This document shows, in pieces, positions 25,466 to 33,985 of a stretch of 64,000 nt of DNA (positions within the stretch are counted from its first letter, which is position 1; each line of letters opens with the position of its first letter). The notes under the pieces were generated by a model. The model was given only the letters and a program-made list of their open reading frames with translations, ran no database searches and was not told the DNA's origin. Source of the stretch: Nocardia jinanensis (GTDB lineage: Bacteria; Actinomycetota; Actinomycetes; Mycobacteriales; Mycobacteriaceae). The stretch spans positions 209,115 through 273,114 of the forward strand of contig NZ_BMMH01000008.1 in NCBI RefSeq assembly GCF_014645735.1. Direction: 5' to 3'. The position numbers and the translations under genes were made by a program.

Positions 25466-26379
25466 TGACGGAAAACGGGGCCGGTGGCACCACCGGGAGC
25501 ATCCCCTACGAGCCGGATGTGGTGACCTACGAACGCCGCGGCGCGATCGCCGTGGTCACCTTGAACCGGCCGGATTACCGCAATGCGCAGAACTCCGTGA
25601 TGACCTACGCCATCGACGCCGCGTTCGAGCGGGCGGTGGAGGACCCCGAGGCCAAGGTCATCGTGCTGGCCGGGAACGGGAAACATTTCAGCGCCGGCCA
25701 CGATCTGGGCACCCCCGGTCGCGACCACCACGTGAAGTACCCGAACAAGGCCGCGCTGTGGTGGGACCATGTGGATCGCCCCGGCGGTGACCAGCGGTTC
25801 TCCCGCGAGATGGAGGTGTATCTGGGGATGTGCCGCCGCTGGCGGGAGATCCCCAAGCCGACCATCGCCATGGTGCAGGGCGCCTGTATCGCCGGCGGGC
25901 TCATGCTGGCCTGGGTCTGCGATATGATCATCGCCTCCGACGACGCGTTCTTCTCCGATCCCGTCGTGCGTATGGGAATTCCGGGCGTCGAATATTTCGC
26001 CCACCCGTGGGTCATGGGTCCCCGTGCCGCCAAGGAGTTCCTGTTCACAGGTGACCGTTTCGGGGCCGCCCAGGCCAAGGAATGGGGAATGGTCAACCGG
26101 GTCGTGCCGCGCGCCGAACTGGAATCGGAGACCATGGCGCTGGCCGAGAAGATCTCCGCGATGCCGCAGTTCGGGCTGGCGTTGACGAAGAAAGCGGTCA
26201 ACCAGTCCGAGGACCTCATGGGTATGCGTGCCGGTATGGATTCGGTATTCGGACTCCACCATTTCGCGCACGCGCACAATGCCGAGGTCGGAGCCGATTC
26301 CCTGGGCGGGATGAACGCCAAATCGATGAAAGCGCAGGCGAGTTCGGCCGACGCGGAGAAGACGGACGGGAAAGACTGA
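25465..26379 (+). CDS. enoyl-CoA hydratase family protein in the HIP operon
   Basis: A crotonase-fold protein of 304 residues, longer than the usual 260. The oxyanion motifs are KHFSAGHDLG and QGACIAGGLMLAWVCD. A long loop (PGRDHHVKYPNKAALWW) lies between them. The C-terminus is charged and Ala-rich. Its start overlaps the fadD3 stop (TAATG). M. tuberculosis has no echA gene between fadD3 and fadE31, so this placement is lineage-specific. The likely role is hydration of the unsaturated side chain made by FadE30 or of a later dicarboxylic CoA ester. Confidence 0.8.
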   Translation: MTENGAGGTTGSIPYEPDVVTYERRGAIAVVTLNRPDYRNAQNSVMTYAIDAAFERAVEDPEAKVIVLAGNGKHFSAGHDLGTPGRDHHVKYPNKAALWWDHVDRPGGDQRFSREMEVYLGMCRRWREIPKPTIAMVQGACIAGGLMLAWVCDMIIASDDAFFSDPVVRMGIPGVEYFAHPWVMGPRAAKEFLFTGDRFGAAQAKEWGMVNRVVPRAELESETMALAEKISAMPQFGLALTKKAVNQSEDLMGMRAGMDSVFGLHHFAHAHNAEVGADSLGGMNAKSMKAQASSADAEKTDGKD

Positions 26380-27519
26380 ATGGACCTCGATCTCGACGAA
26401 GGCACTCGGGAATTCCAGCGGGAAGTCCGCGAATTCCTGGCCGGATGCGTTCCCGCGGAACCGCTGCCGTCGATGGATACCGCAGCCGGATTCGAAGCCC
26501 ACCGCGCCTGGGAGAACACCCTGGCCGACGCCCGGTTGTCGGTGGTGTCGTGGCCGCGTGAGTTCGGCGGTCGCGACGCCTCACTGCTGGAATGGGTGCT
26601 GTTCGAGCAGGAGTACTACGCGGCGGGCGCGCCCGGGCGGGTGAGCCAGAACGGTATCTTCCTGCTGGCCCCCACCCTGTTCGAACACGGCACGCCGGAA
26701 CAGCTGGAACGGATCATGCCGCGGATGGCGCGCGGCGACGATATCTGGGCCCAGGCCTGGTCGGAGCCGGAGGCCGGCAGCGACCTGGCCGGTATCCGGT
26801 CCACCGCCCGGCGCACCGACGGCGGCTGGGTGCTGAGCGGTCAGAAGACCTGGAGTTCGCGGGCCGCGTTCGCCGACTGGGCCTTCGGTCTGTTCCGCAG
26901 CGACCCCGCCGCCGAGCGGCACCGTGGCCTCACCTATCTGATGTTCCCGCTCACCGCCGACGGCGTCACCGTGCGCCCGATCCCCCAACTCGACGGCGAA
27001 CCGGGTTTCGCGGAGATCTTCCTCGACGATGTCTTCGTCCCCGACGGCGATGTGATCGGCGCGCCCAACGAGGGCTGGCGGGTCGCGATGAGTACTTCGA
27101 GCAACGAGCGCGGTCTCTCGCTGCGCAGCCCCGGCCGGTTCAGCGCGACCGCGCAGCGGCTGATCGAATTGTGGACCGAACGCGGCGATACCGGCACCGC
27201 CGCCCGCGACGCGGTGGTGGATGCCTGGATCGGCAGCGAGGCCTACCGGTTGCACACTTTCGGTACCGTCACGCGATTGAACGAGGGCGGCAAGCTGGGC
27301 GCCGAATCATCGATCACCAAGGTGTTCTGGTCCGAGCTCGATATCGCCATGCACGAGACCGCGCTGGACCTGCTGGGCGCCGAGGCCGAGCAGGAGAGTC
27401 GCTGGACCGACGGCTACCTGTTCTCGCTGTCCGGCCCGATCTACGCCGGCACCAACGAGATCCAACGCAACATCATCGCCGAGCGGCTCCTCGGCCTACC
27501 GAGGGGAAGCAGCCGGTGA
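26380..27519 (+). CDS. fadE31: FadE31, acyl-CoA dehydrogenase subunit
   Basis: A 379-residue acyl-CoA dehydrogenase. WAQAWSEPEAGSDLAGIRST, SGQKTWSSRAAFADW and YAGTNEIQRNIIAERLLGLP mark flavin- and substrate-binding regions. Order fadE31-fadE32-fadE33 matches Rv3562-Rv3564. Steroid FadE proteins work as alpha2beta2 heteromers, and these subunits act in the last ring C/D steps. It directly follows the hydratase and overlaps fadE32 by 4 bp. Confidence 0.9.
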   Translation: MDLDLDEGTREFQREVREFLAGCVPAEPLPSMDTAAGFEAHRAWENTLADARLSVVSWPREFGGRDASLLEWVLFEQEYYAAGAPGRVSQNGIFLLAPTLFEHGTPEQLERIMPRMARGDDIWAQAWSEPEAGSDLAGIRSTARRTDGGWVLSGQKTWSSRAAFADWAFGLFRSDPAAERHRGLTYLMFPLTADGVTVRPIPQLDGEPGFAEIFLDDVFVPDGDVIGAPNEGWRVAMSTSSNERGLSLRSPGRFSATAQRLIELWTERGDTGTAARDAVVDAWIGSEAYRLHTFGTVTRLNEGGKLGAESSITKVFWSELDIAMHETALDLLGAEAEQESRWTDGYLFSLSGPIYAGTNEIQRNIIAERLLGLPRGSSR

Positions 27520-28550
27520 AATTCGCGCTCAGCCCGGAACATCTGGACTTCGGTGCCAGTATCCGCAAACTCTTCGAATCCGGCTCCACGACCGCCGCGG
27601 TGCGGGCGTGGAGCGCCGATGATCCGGCGCCCGGCCGCACACTGATCGAACAGCTGGCCGCCGCCGGGACGTTCGGATTGACCATCAGCGAGGAATTCGG
27701 CGGCCTCGACGCCGAACCGCTCGATCAGCTCGTCGCCTTCGTCGAGATCGGCCGGGCCGCGGCACCCGGACCGCTGGTGGAATCGGCCGCCGTCGTCCCC
27801 GCGCTGCTGCAATCGCCGGCGACCACCGACCCGGAACCGGCCCGGCGCTGGTTGCCGGGAATCTCCGAGGGCACACTGTCGGCCACCGCGGCCTTCGCCG
27901 GCCGTGGTGGCCGCGCGGTGGCCGTCGACGCGGACCGGGTCGATCTCGTGCTGGTGGTCGACGGCGACCGGATGAGCACCGGCCGGGTCGGCGAACCGCT
28001 TCGCTCGGTGGACCCGGCGCGCCGCCTGTTCGTGGTCGAGGCCGATGAACTCGTGGCCGAGGGTCCGCAGGTGGCCGCGGCCGCGGCGGCCGGTTTCGAT
28101 GCCGGGGTCCTGGCCAACGCCGCGCAATTGCTCGGCGCGGGCAAGGCCCTGCTCGACGCGTCCACCGACTATGTGCAGCAGCGCAAACAGTTCGGTCGCC
28201 CGATCGGTGAGTTCCAGGCCCTCAAGCAGAAACTCGCGGATGTCTTCATCGGCCTCGACCTGGCCGAGCCTCTGCTGTACCGGGCCGCGCTGACCACCGC
28301 GACCCCCAACCGGGCCCGCGATACCTCCGCCGCGGCCGTGGCCTGCGCCGACGCCGCCTACCGGGCGGCGCGAAGTGCCCTGCAGGTGCACGGCGCCATC
28401 GGCTACACCGCCGAATACGACCTGTCGCTGTGGCTGACCCGGGTCACCGCCCTACGCAATGCCTGGGGCACCCCGGATCTGCATCGCGGCCGGGTGGCCG
28501 ACGCCCTGCGCGCCGGGACCGCGGTGGATCACTCCGGCGCGCTCACCTGA
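27516..28550 (+). CDS. fadE32: FadE32, acyl-CoA dehydrogenase subunit
   Basis: A 344-residue, rather degenerate acyl-CoA dehydrogenase. The C-terminal four-helix part is clear (DYVQQRKQFGRPIGEFQALKQKLAD, then LQVHGAIGYTAEYDLSLWL), while the middle beta domain is shortened. That is typical of the partner subunit in heteromeric steroid dehydrogenases. It starts at a GTG overlapping the fadE31 stop. It is Ala-rich and somewhat longer than the mycobacterial protein. Confidence 0.88.
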   Translation: MKFALSPEHLDFGASIRKLFESGSTTAAVRAWSADDPAPGRTLIEQLAAAGTFGLTISEEFGGLDAEPLDQLVAFVEIGRAAAPGPLVESAAVVPALLQSPATTDPEPARRWLPGISEGTLSATAAFAGRGGRAVAVDADRVDLVLVVDGDRMSTGRVGEPLRSVDPARRLFVVEADELVAEGPQVAAAAAAGFDAGVLANAAQLLGAGKALLDASTDYVQQRKQFGRPIGEFQALKQKLADVFIGLDLAEPLLYRAALTTATPNRARDTSAAAVACADAAYRAARSALQVHGAIGYTAEYDLSLWLTRVTALRNAWGTPDLHRGRVADALRAGTAVDHSGALT

Positions 28551-28623
28551 CCGGAACCAGCAGGCAGCGGCGAATGCGGACGGATGCGCTGCCGGTGTCC
28601 GTCCGAAACACACGGGAGAAGAG

Positions 28624-29676
28624 ATGATCAGCGAGGAACAGCAGGAGCTGGTGACGGCGGTCCGAGGGCTGCTGGCCAAACGGGACGCCCGCGCCGGTGT
28701 CCGCAAGGCCATGGACACCGATCTGGGCTACGACCCGCAACTGTGGGCGCAGCTGTGCGAACAGGTCGGGGTGGCCGCGCTGGCGGTTCCGGAGGAGTTC
28801 GGCGGATTCGGTGCGGGGCTGGCCGAATCCCTGCTGGTGGTCGGCGAACTGGGCCGGACCCTTACTGATGTGCCGATGCTCGGATCCGCGGTACTCGGTG
28901 TGCAGGCGGTGTTGCTCTCCGGTGACGAGGAGGCCTGCGCGCGACTGCTGCCCGGCGTCGCCGAAGGCCGCAGCACCCTCGCTGTCTGCTGGGCCTCGGC
29001 CCGGGGCTGGGACGATTTCGGGGTGCGGGCCGACGGCGACACCCTCGACGGAACGGCGCACTACGTCCTCGACGGCACTATCGCCGATACGTTGATCGTG
29101 GTGACCGGAACCGGGCTCTTCGAGGTGGACCCGGCCGCCGCCGGTGTCGAGCGGCGCCGGGTCGCCGCCATGGACCCCTCCCGCGCGCTGTCCGAGATCT
29201 CCTTCACCGCGACTCCGGCCCGCCGCCTGGGGGATGCGGAACCGGGTCCGATCATCGAACGCCTGCACCGAATCGCGTGGGCCACGATCGCCGCCGAGCA
29301 GGTCGGTGCCGCCGAGTACTGCCTGGAAGCCACGGTCGAGTACACGAAGTCGCGCGTACAGTTCGGCCGGGCCATCGGGAGCTTCCAGGCCCTCAAACAC
29401 CGGATGGCCGATATGTATGTGCTCGCCGAGTCGGCGAAATCCGCGTCCTTGGCCGCCACTTTCGCGGTGGCCGAGAATTCGGCGTCGGCGGCCGAGGACG
29501 TTTGGGTCGCCCGCCGCCAGTGCTCCGAATCGTTCTCCGTGATCGCCGCGGAAACCGTTCAGCTGCACGGCGGTATCGCCATCACCTGGGAACACGACGC
29601 GCACCTGTACTTCAAACGCGCCCACGGCGACGCCGAACTCTTCGGCACCCCACGGCGGCCGTCGGTCCAGAAATGA
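28624..29676 (+). CDS. fadE33: FadE33, acyl-CoA dehydrogenase subunit
   Basis: A 350-residue acyl-CoA dehydrogenase with LCEQVGVAALAVPEEFGGFGAG, EYTKSRVQFGRAIGSFQALKHRMADM and VQLHGGIAITWEHDAHLYFKR. The QLHGGIA/TWEHD block is the usual C-terminal flavin-contact region. It starts at ATG 28624 after GGGAGAAGAG. It follows fadE32 by 73 bp and is probably the last gene of the KstR2-controlled operon. Confidence 0.88.
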   Translation: MISEEQQELVTAVRGLLAKRDARAGVRKAMDTDLGYDPQLWAQLCEQVGVAALAVPEEFGGFGAGLAESLLVVGELGRTLTDVPMLGSAVLGVQAVLLSGDEEACARLLPGVAEGRSTLAVCWASARGWDDFGVRADGDTLDGTAHYVLDGTIADTLIVVTGTGLFEVDPAAAGVERRRVAAMDPSRALSEISFTATPARRLGDAEPGPIIERLHRIAWATIAAEQVGAAEYCLEATVEYTKSRVQFGRAIGSFQALKHRMADMYVLAESAKSASLAATFAVAENSASAAEDVWVARRQCSESFSVIAAETVQLHGGIAITWEHDAHLYFKRAHGDAELFGTPRRPSVQK

Positions 29677-29841
29677 ACGGCCCGTTCCCCTGGTGAAACG
29701 CGCAGGACTCGATATCGCGCCCGCTGCGTGCACGGCGGCCGGGGGTGGGCGCCGGTCACCCGCCGCGAAAAACAATTGCGCGGCGGCGGGACGCCGTGCC
29801 AGAGTGGCCGACAACAGCGAGTCGTGAAGGAGGTGGAGAAC

Positions 29842-29925
29842 GTGACAGTCGCCCGGATTGTCGTGCGGCGGACCGTTGCGGTCCGGACCGCCCCGTCGTT
29901 CTCCCTCTCGAACTCCACTCGCTGA
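29842..29925 (+). CDS. possible 27-residue leader peptide upstream of rsgA
   Basis: A GTG codon preceded at ideal spacing by AAGGAGG, one of the strongest ribosome binding sites in the window. It opens a 27-residue frame (VTVARIVVRRTVAVRTAPSF and seven more) ending 41 bp before rsgA. The first half is Val/Arg-rich. A hairpin begins at its stop codon. The arrangement suggests a translated leader that controls rsgA, but no homologue is recognised and chance cannot be excluded. Confidence 0.5.
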   Translation: MTVARIVVRRTVAVRTAPSFSLSNSTR

Positions 29926-29939
29926 GCCCGGTCGGGCTC
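29924..29939 (+). promoter_or_regulatory. hairpin at the leader-peptide stop, before rsgA
   Basis: GAGCCCG and CGGGCTC pair across GT, with the stem overlapping the stop codon of the leader ORF and lying 27 bp before the rsgA start. Ribosome position on the leader would decide whether it can form. Confidence 0.5.
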
Positions 29940-29966
29940 GGCGCCCGACGAAGGATTCCTTCCCTC

Positions 29967-31013
29967 ATGGTCGACTTCGACCCGCTCGTCCCTTTCGGCT
30001 GGACTGAAGCCGTAGCCGCGCAGTATCTGCCCCTCCTCGACGCCGATTGCGTACCCGCGCGCATCGTCCGGATGGATCGCGGCGAATGCGATGTGATGAC
30101 ACCCACCGGCCCCGCCCGGGCCACCTGCCCACGCGCGGACTCACCGGTGAGCGGACTGTGCACCGGCGATTGGGTGAGCCTGGACGCTCGCTCGCACGTC
30201 CGCGCCCAGTTGCCACGCCGCACCGCCATCACCCGTTCCGTCGCGTCCGGGCGGTCGGAGGGCCAGGTGCTGGCCGCCAATGTCGATACCGTGCTGATCT
30301 GCGCGCCCGCCGACGGCGACGTGGATCTCGGGCGGATCGAACGGATGCTCGCCCTGGTCTGGGAGAGCGGCGCCCAGCCCGTGGTCGTGCTCACCAAAGC
30401 CGATACCGCCGAGGATCTACCGCTCGACGAGGTCCGCGCCGTGGCGCCGGGCGCATCGGTGCTGGCGGTCAGCGCGACCGCCGGGTCCGGGCTCGATGTG
30501 CTGGTGGCGATGCTGGACGGGACGGTGGCACTGCTCGGGCCCTCCGGCGCGGGTAAATCCACACTTGCCAACGCACTGCTCGCCGCGGAGGTCTTCGCCA
30601 CCGACACCGTGCGCGCGACCGACAAGAAGGGGCGGCACACCACGGTGCACCGCGAACTGCGGCCGCTCCCCACCGGCGGCACCCTCATCGACACCCCCGG
30701 GCTGCGGGGTGTCGGACTGTGGGATGCGGCCGAGGGCATCAGCCGGACCTTCAGCGATATCGAGAAACTCGCCGCGGACTGCCGGTTCGCCGACTGCGCC
30801 CACGACGCCGAACCGGGTTGCGCGGTCCGCGCGGCCGTCGAATCCGGGGAGGTACCCGAACGGCGGGTGCGCAGCTACCGCAAGCTGGGTAAGGAGAATG
30901 CCTGGATGGAAGCGCGGTCCGACAAACGGCTTCAGGCCGAGCGCAACCAGGTGTGGCGGGGTATCGCCAAGGAGCAGCGGCGGATGTATCGCGAGCGCGG
31001 CTCCCGGCGCTGA
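29967..31013 (+). CDS. rsgA: RsgA, ribosome small-subunit-dependent GTPase
   Basis: A circularly permuted GTPase of 348 residues. An N-terminal OB-like domain comes first, then the G4 motif TKAD (near residue 150), then the P-loop GPSGAGKST, G2 GRHTT, G3 DTPG, and a C-terminal zinc knuckle (CRFADCAHDAEPGC). RsgA releases RbfA and checks 30S maturation. It is a housekeeping gene unrelated to the steroid operon in front of it. Start ATG 29967 has AAGGA about 12 nt upstream. Confidence 0.92.
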   Translation: MVDFDPLVPFGWTEAVAAQYLPLLDADCVPARIVRMDRGECDVMTPTGPARATCPRADSPVSGLCTGDWVSLDARSHVRAQLPRRTAITRSVASGRSEGQVLAANVDTVLICAPADGDVDLGRIERMLALVWESGAQPVVVLTKADTAEDLPLDEVRAVAPGASVLAVSATAGSGLDVLVAMLDGTVALLGPSGAGKSTLANALLAAEVFATDTVRATDKKGRHTTVHRELRPLPTGGTLIDTPGLRGVGLWDAAEGISRTFSDIEKLAADCRFADCAHDAEPGCAVRAAVESGEVPERRVRSYRKLGKENAWMEARSDKRLQAERNQVWRGIAKEQRRMYRERGSRR

Positions 31014-31089
31014 CCACGCGGACAACTCCGCAATGTTTCACCGATAGCGGTGGCTGCTTCCGGGTCCTCCGTAAGCGGCCACCACCGGA

Positions 31090-31302
31090 CGGTCGGCGCC
31101 CGCCGCCCGCACCGAAGGGCTGCTACTGCTCGATATCGGCGATCTGGACACGGCGAACCGGTGCGGCACAGTCACACGCAAGGGCGGGGCAAAGGATGTG
31201 GTCGCCCGGCAGACCGGTACCGCCCGACTGCTGCCGCGACTGTTGGCCGCCAGCACTCATCCGGTGGCAGCTCGGACCGATCCGGCCGCCCGGCGACGGT
31301 GA
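31090..31302 (+). pseudogene. tyrosine recombinase remnant
   Basis: The frame reads ARTEGLLLLDIGDLD, RKGGAKDVV and QTGTARLLPRLL, which matches the middle of actinobacterial XerC/phage-integrase-like recombinases (the conserved RKGG...QTGTARLLP block), then stops at 31300. There is no N-terminal domain and no C-terminal HxxR...Y region, so only about 65 residues survive. Confidence 0.6.
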
Positions 31303-31345
31303 TCATTCGGAGACACCGCGGCGGATCATATGGAACGACGCCGGT

Positions 31346-32113
31346 TCATCGGGTGTATTGCCTGGTGGGGCGGGTGGCGAGCAGACGCAGGACCGCCCGG
31401 CGCGGCAAGGCCCTGGCGGCCGTGGCGAACAAGGTGTTCTTCTTGCCGGAGATGACGGTGGGTTGTTTGCGGCGGTGCAGGGCCGTCAGAGCTGTGGCGG
31501 CGACCTGTTCGGGGGTCTGCACCAGGCCGGCGGGTAGGTCGTCGTTGTGCGGCTGCGATCGGGTGGCGGTCGTCCCTGGGCACAGGCCCAAGACGTAGAC
31601 GCCCTGGGACTTGTGCTCGTGCCACAAGGACTCCGACAGTGACGTGACGAAGGCCTTGGTGGCGCAGTAGACGCTCAGGTTCGGCATGGGGGCGAACGCG
31701 AGAGTCGACGAGACGTTGATCAGCGCGTCGCCGGGCCGGGCCCCTACGAGGAAGGCGTGGGCGAGGGCTACCAGTGCGTGGCAGTTGAGGTTCATCATGA
31801 TGGTCGCGCTGTCGAGCGGGATCTCGGCGAACGGTCCGGTGGTCGCGGTGCCCGCGTTGTTGATCAGGACATCGAACGGGGCCTGCCGGATGGCCTGAAC
31901 CACGCGTTCGCGGCCCTCCTCGCTCGCCAGGTCCGCGACGAGAGCCGCATGGCCGTGACCCAGGCTGTCGATGACCGTGCGCAGGCGCTCCTCGTTGCGC
32001 GCGACCCCGGTGACCGTGTACCCGGCTGCGGCGAGCGCACGGGCCAGCGCGCGGCCGATGCCCTCGCTCGCGCCGGTCACCAGGGCCGTGCGCCCGGCTG
32101 TCGGCACAGTCAC
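31346..32113 (-). CDS. SDR-family oxidoreductase
   Basis: A 255-residue SDR: TGASEGIGRALARALA, NNAGTA, SSTLAFAP and YCATKAF. The C-terminal part resembles membrane-associated or fatty-acyl SDRs rather than FabG (LPRRAVLRLL). It starts at a GTG overlapping the stop of the upstream SnoaL-like gene (GTGA), so it is the third gene of a coupled operon divergent from a MarR gene. Substrate unknown. Confidence 0.8.
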   Translation of the reverse strand: MTVPTAGRTALVTGASEGIGRALARALAAAGYTVTGVARNEERLRTVIDSLGHGHAALVADLASEEGRERVVQAIRQAPFDVLINNAGTATTGPFAEIPLDSATIMMNLNCHALVALAHAFLVGARPGDALINVSSTLAFAPMPNLSVYCATKAFVTSLSESLWHEHKSQGVYVLGLCPGTTATRSQPHNDDLPAGLVQTPEQVAATALTALHRRKQPTVISGKKNTLFATAARALPRRAVLRLLATRPTRQYTR

Positions 32114-32850
32114 TTCTCGGCCTGCGGCTCGGTGTCCGGCGAGAGGATGAACGAGATGCGTTCCATCACCGATCGGCGCTGGGTGTTATGGAATGCCGCG
32201 ACCCGCCATCGGCCGTCTGCCTCGCGCACGAGCGTGTAGGTCTGGACCTTGGACAGCTCGTCCGGCACATCACCGGTGTAGGTATCGCCGCGGCCCGTGA
32301 CGACGACGGTGTCGGGGGATAGGAAGCGTATGCCGAGGAAGGAGTCGGCCAGTTTGCTGCCCTCCAGGAATCCGCCGAAGAGGGCCCGGTGAGAGTTGAC
32401 GATGTCAGCGCGGCTTTCGTAGTGGCTGCCGGCGAAGGTGGTGTAGGTGGCATCCTCGGTGAACCACGCGCCGTAGGCGTCGGCGTCGTTGCGGTCCCAG
32501 GCCTCGACCAGCGAGGCCATCACACCGCACACCGCGTCGCGGTCGCCTGGCTCGGTCTGCCCGGTGGAGCCGGTCGGGGCGATGCTCGTGCACTCGGCCT
32601 GGCCAGTGTTGTGCACGTCGGAGGTGGCCTCGAGCCACAGGTACCCGCCGCCGCCCGCGACAGCGAGGACGAGTACCACGATGCCCAGCACGCGCCACCA
32701 CCGGCGTCGGCGAGGGCGAGCGGGGGACTGCTCGGGACCCGGGACTTTCGCCCCGTCCCGGGGTGCGGGGATCTGGTTGGAGGTGGTCACGAGTGGGAGT
32801 CGGTCCTTCGGTATGTAAAGCGGGGTGTTGCGCAGGAGCGGACGGGTCAT
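32110..32850 (-). CDS. membrane-anchored SgcJ/EcaC-type SnoaL-like protein
   Basis: A 246-residue protein. A basic stretch (RPRRRRWW) precedes one transmembrane helix at about residues 51-73, followed by a SnoaL-like/DUF4440 domain: VCGVMASLVEAWDRNDADAYG, FTEDATYTTFAGSHYESRADI, then VREADGRWRVAAFHNTQRR. The orientation should place the SnoaL domain outside the cell. The ATG at 32850 overlaps the stop of the preceding paralogue (ATGA). The C-terminal half is very similar to that paralogue, so the pair arose by duplication. Confidence 0.75.
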   Translation of the reverse strand: MTRPLLRNTPLYIPKDRLPLVTTSNQIPAPRDGAKVPGPEQSPARPRRRRWWRVLGIVVLVLAVAGGGGYLWLEATSDVHNTGQAECTSIAPTGSTGQTEPGDRDAVCGVMASLVEAWDRNDADAYGAWFTEDATYTTFAGSHYESRADIVNSHRALFGGFLEGSKLADSFLGIRFLSPDTVVVTGRGDTYTGDVPDELSKVQTYTLVREADGRWRVAAFHNTQRRSVMERISFILSPDTEPQAEK

Positions 32851-33305
32851 TTCTGTGCGGCCGGGATCGTGCCGGGGGCGGTTTTGAAGGAGATGGCCTC
32901 CATCAGCGGTTTGCGTTGGGTGTTGTGGAAGGCGGCGACCCGCCATCGGCCGTCCGCCTCGCGCACGAAGGTGCACGTCTGAACCTTGGACAGCTTCGAC
33001 ACCCTGGGCGCGGTCGCGCCCTTGTAGGTGTCGCCGCGGCCGGTGACCACCGCGGTGTCCGGGCCGAAGAAGCGGATATCGGTGATCTCACCGGCGAGTT
33101 CGGTGTTCTTCAGGAACTTCGCGAAGAGCGCGCGGTGGCACTCCACGATGTCTGCCCTGCCGCTGTAGTACGTCCCGACGAAAGTGACGTAGGTGGCGTC
33201 CTGGGTGAACAGCGCCCCGTATGCGTCGGCGTCGTGACGGGCCCATGTGCTGCTCATCTCTGCCATTACGGCGATGATCGCTGCCTTGTCGTCCTGGGTG
33301 GTCAT
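32847..33305 (-). CDS. cytosolic SgcJ/EcaC-type SnoaL-like protein
   Basis: A 152-residue protein made of one DUF4440/SnoaL-like alpha+beta barrel: IIAVMAEMSSTWARHDADAYG, FTQDATYVTFVGTYYSGRADI and VREADGRWRVAAFHNTQRK. It lacks the membrane helix of its neighbour. ATG 33305 has GGGGAGG about 2-5 nt upstream. Members of this family occur in enediyne and carotenoid-related clusters, mostly without a known reaction. It is the first gene of the operon. Confidence 0.78.
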   Translation of the reverse strand: MTTQDDKAAIIAVMAEMSSTWARHDADAYGALFTQDATYVTFVGTYYSGRADIVECHRALFAKFLKNTELAGEITDIRFFGPDTAVVTGRGDTYKGATAPRVSKLSKVQTCTFVREADGRWRVAAFHNTQRKPLMEAISFKTAPGTIPAAQK

Positions 33306-33325
33306 GTCCTCCCCGTTCGTTACAC

Positions 33326-33344
33326 TGAAGCACAATCTGCTTCA
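33326..33344. promoter_or_regulatory. MarR-type operator, site 1
   Basis: TGAAGCACAATCTGCTTCA: perfect 7-bp inverted arms (TGAAGCA/TGCTTCA) around CAATC, in the gap between the SnoaL operon and the MarR gene. Confidence 0.75.
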
Positions 33345-33352
33345 AAACGATA

Positions 33353-33368
33353 TCTGCTTTCGTGCAGA
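33353..33368. promoter_or_regulatory. MarR-type operator, site 2
   Basis: TCTGCTTTCGTGCAGA: 5-bp inverted arms TCTGC/GCAGA around six bases, 8 bp from site 1. Two sites in one divergent promoter fit binding by two regulator dimers. Confidence 0.6.
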
Positions 33369-33394
33369 CATTAGCTTAAGGGGAATCCGCAGCG

Positions 33395-33919
33395 ATGGCA
33401 AACGAGACGCCCACGGACCCGCACGTGATCTTCCGCCAGTACCTCGACGCGGTGGGACTGCACGGCATGGCCGGCGCGGAAGCCGCCGGACTCCAGCCCA
33501 CCGAGTGGTACGCGGTGAGCATGATCAGCCTGGTGGGAAGCATCACCGCGGGCGATCTGGCCGCCCGCGCCGGTCTGACCACCGGGGCCACGACTCGACT
33601 CATCGACCGCCTCGAAAAGGCGGGCTACCTCCGCCGCACCACGGACCCGGCCGACCGCCGACGGGTCATGGTCGTAGCTTCAGCAGCGACCTTCCCCGAT
33701 ATCGAGGACGTGGTCGGCCCCGCCCGCCGACGGATCGCCGAGGTCCTTGCCCGCTACACGCCGGAGCAACGTGAGGTCCTCTTCGATTACTTCACCCACG
33801 CCGCCCCCGCCTACCGGGCAGCCACCGAAGAGATCCGTGCCCGTGCCGCACGTCATCGCCGCCCCGGCCGCAAACCCAAGGAAGACGCCCCCCACCCCGC
33901 ACCTCCCACGAGCGAGTAA
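33395..33919 (+). CDS. MarR-family regulator
   Basis: A 174-residue MarR protein with ITAGDLAARAGLTTGATTRLIDRLEKAGYL (helix-turn-helix) and the wing TDPADRRRVMVV. The C-terminal tail is basic and Pro-rich. Divergent from the SnoaL/SnoaL/SDR operon with two inverted repeats between them, it is the likely repressor of that operon and of itself. Confidence 0.85.
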   Translation: MANETPTDPHVIFRQYLDAVGLHGMAGAEAAGLQPTEWYAVSMISLVGSITAGDLAARAGLTTGATTRLIDRLEKAGYLRRTTDPADRRRVMVVASAATFPDIEDVVGPARRRIAEVLARYTPEQREVLFDYFTHAAPAYRAATEEIRARAARHRRPGRKPKEDAPHPAPPTSE

Positions 33920-33985
33920 CCGACGCCACCACAGGAACGCAGAGTGAACGGCCGACCCGCTAGATGCCGGGGTTCGACAGCCGGT

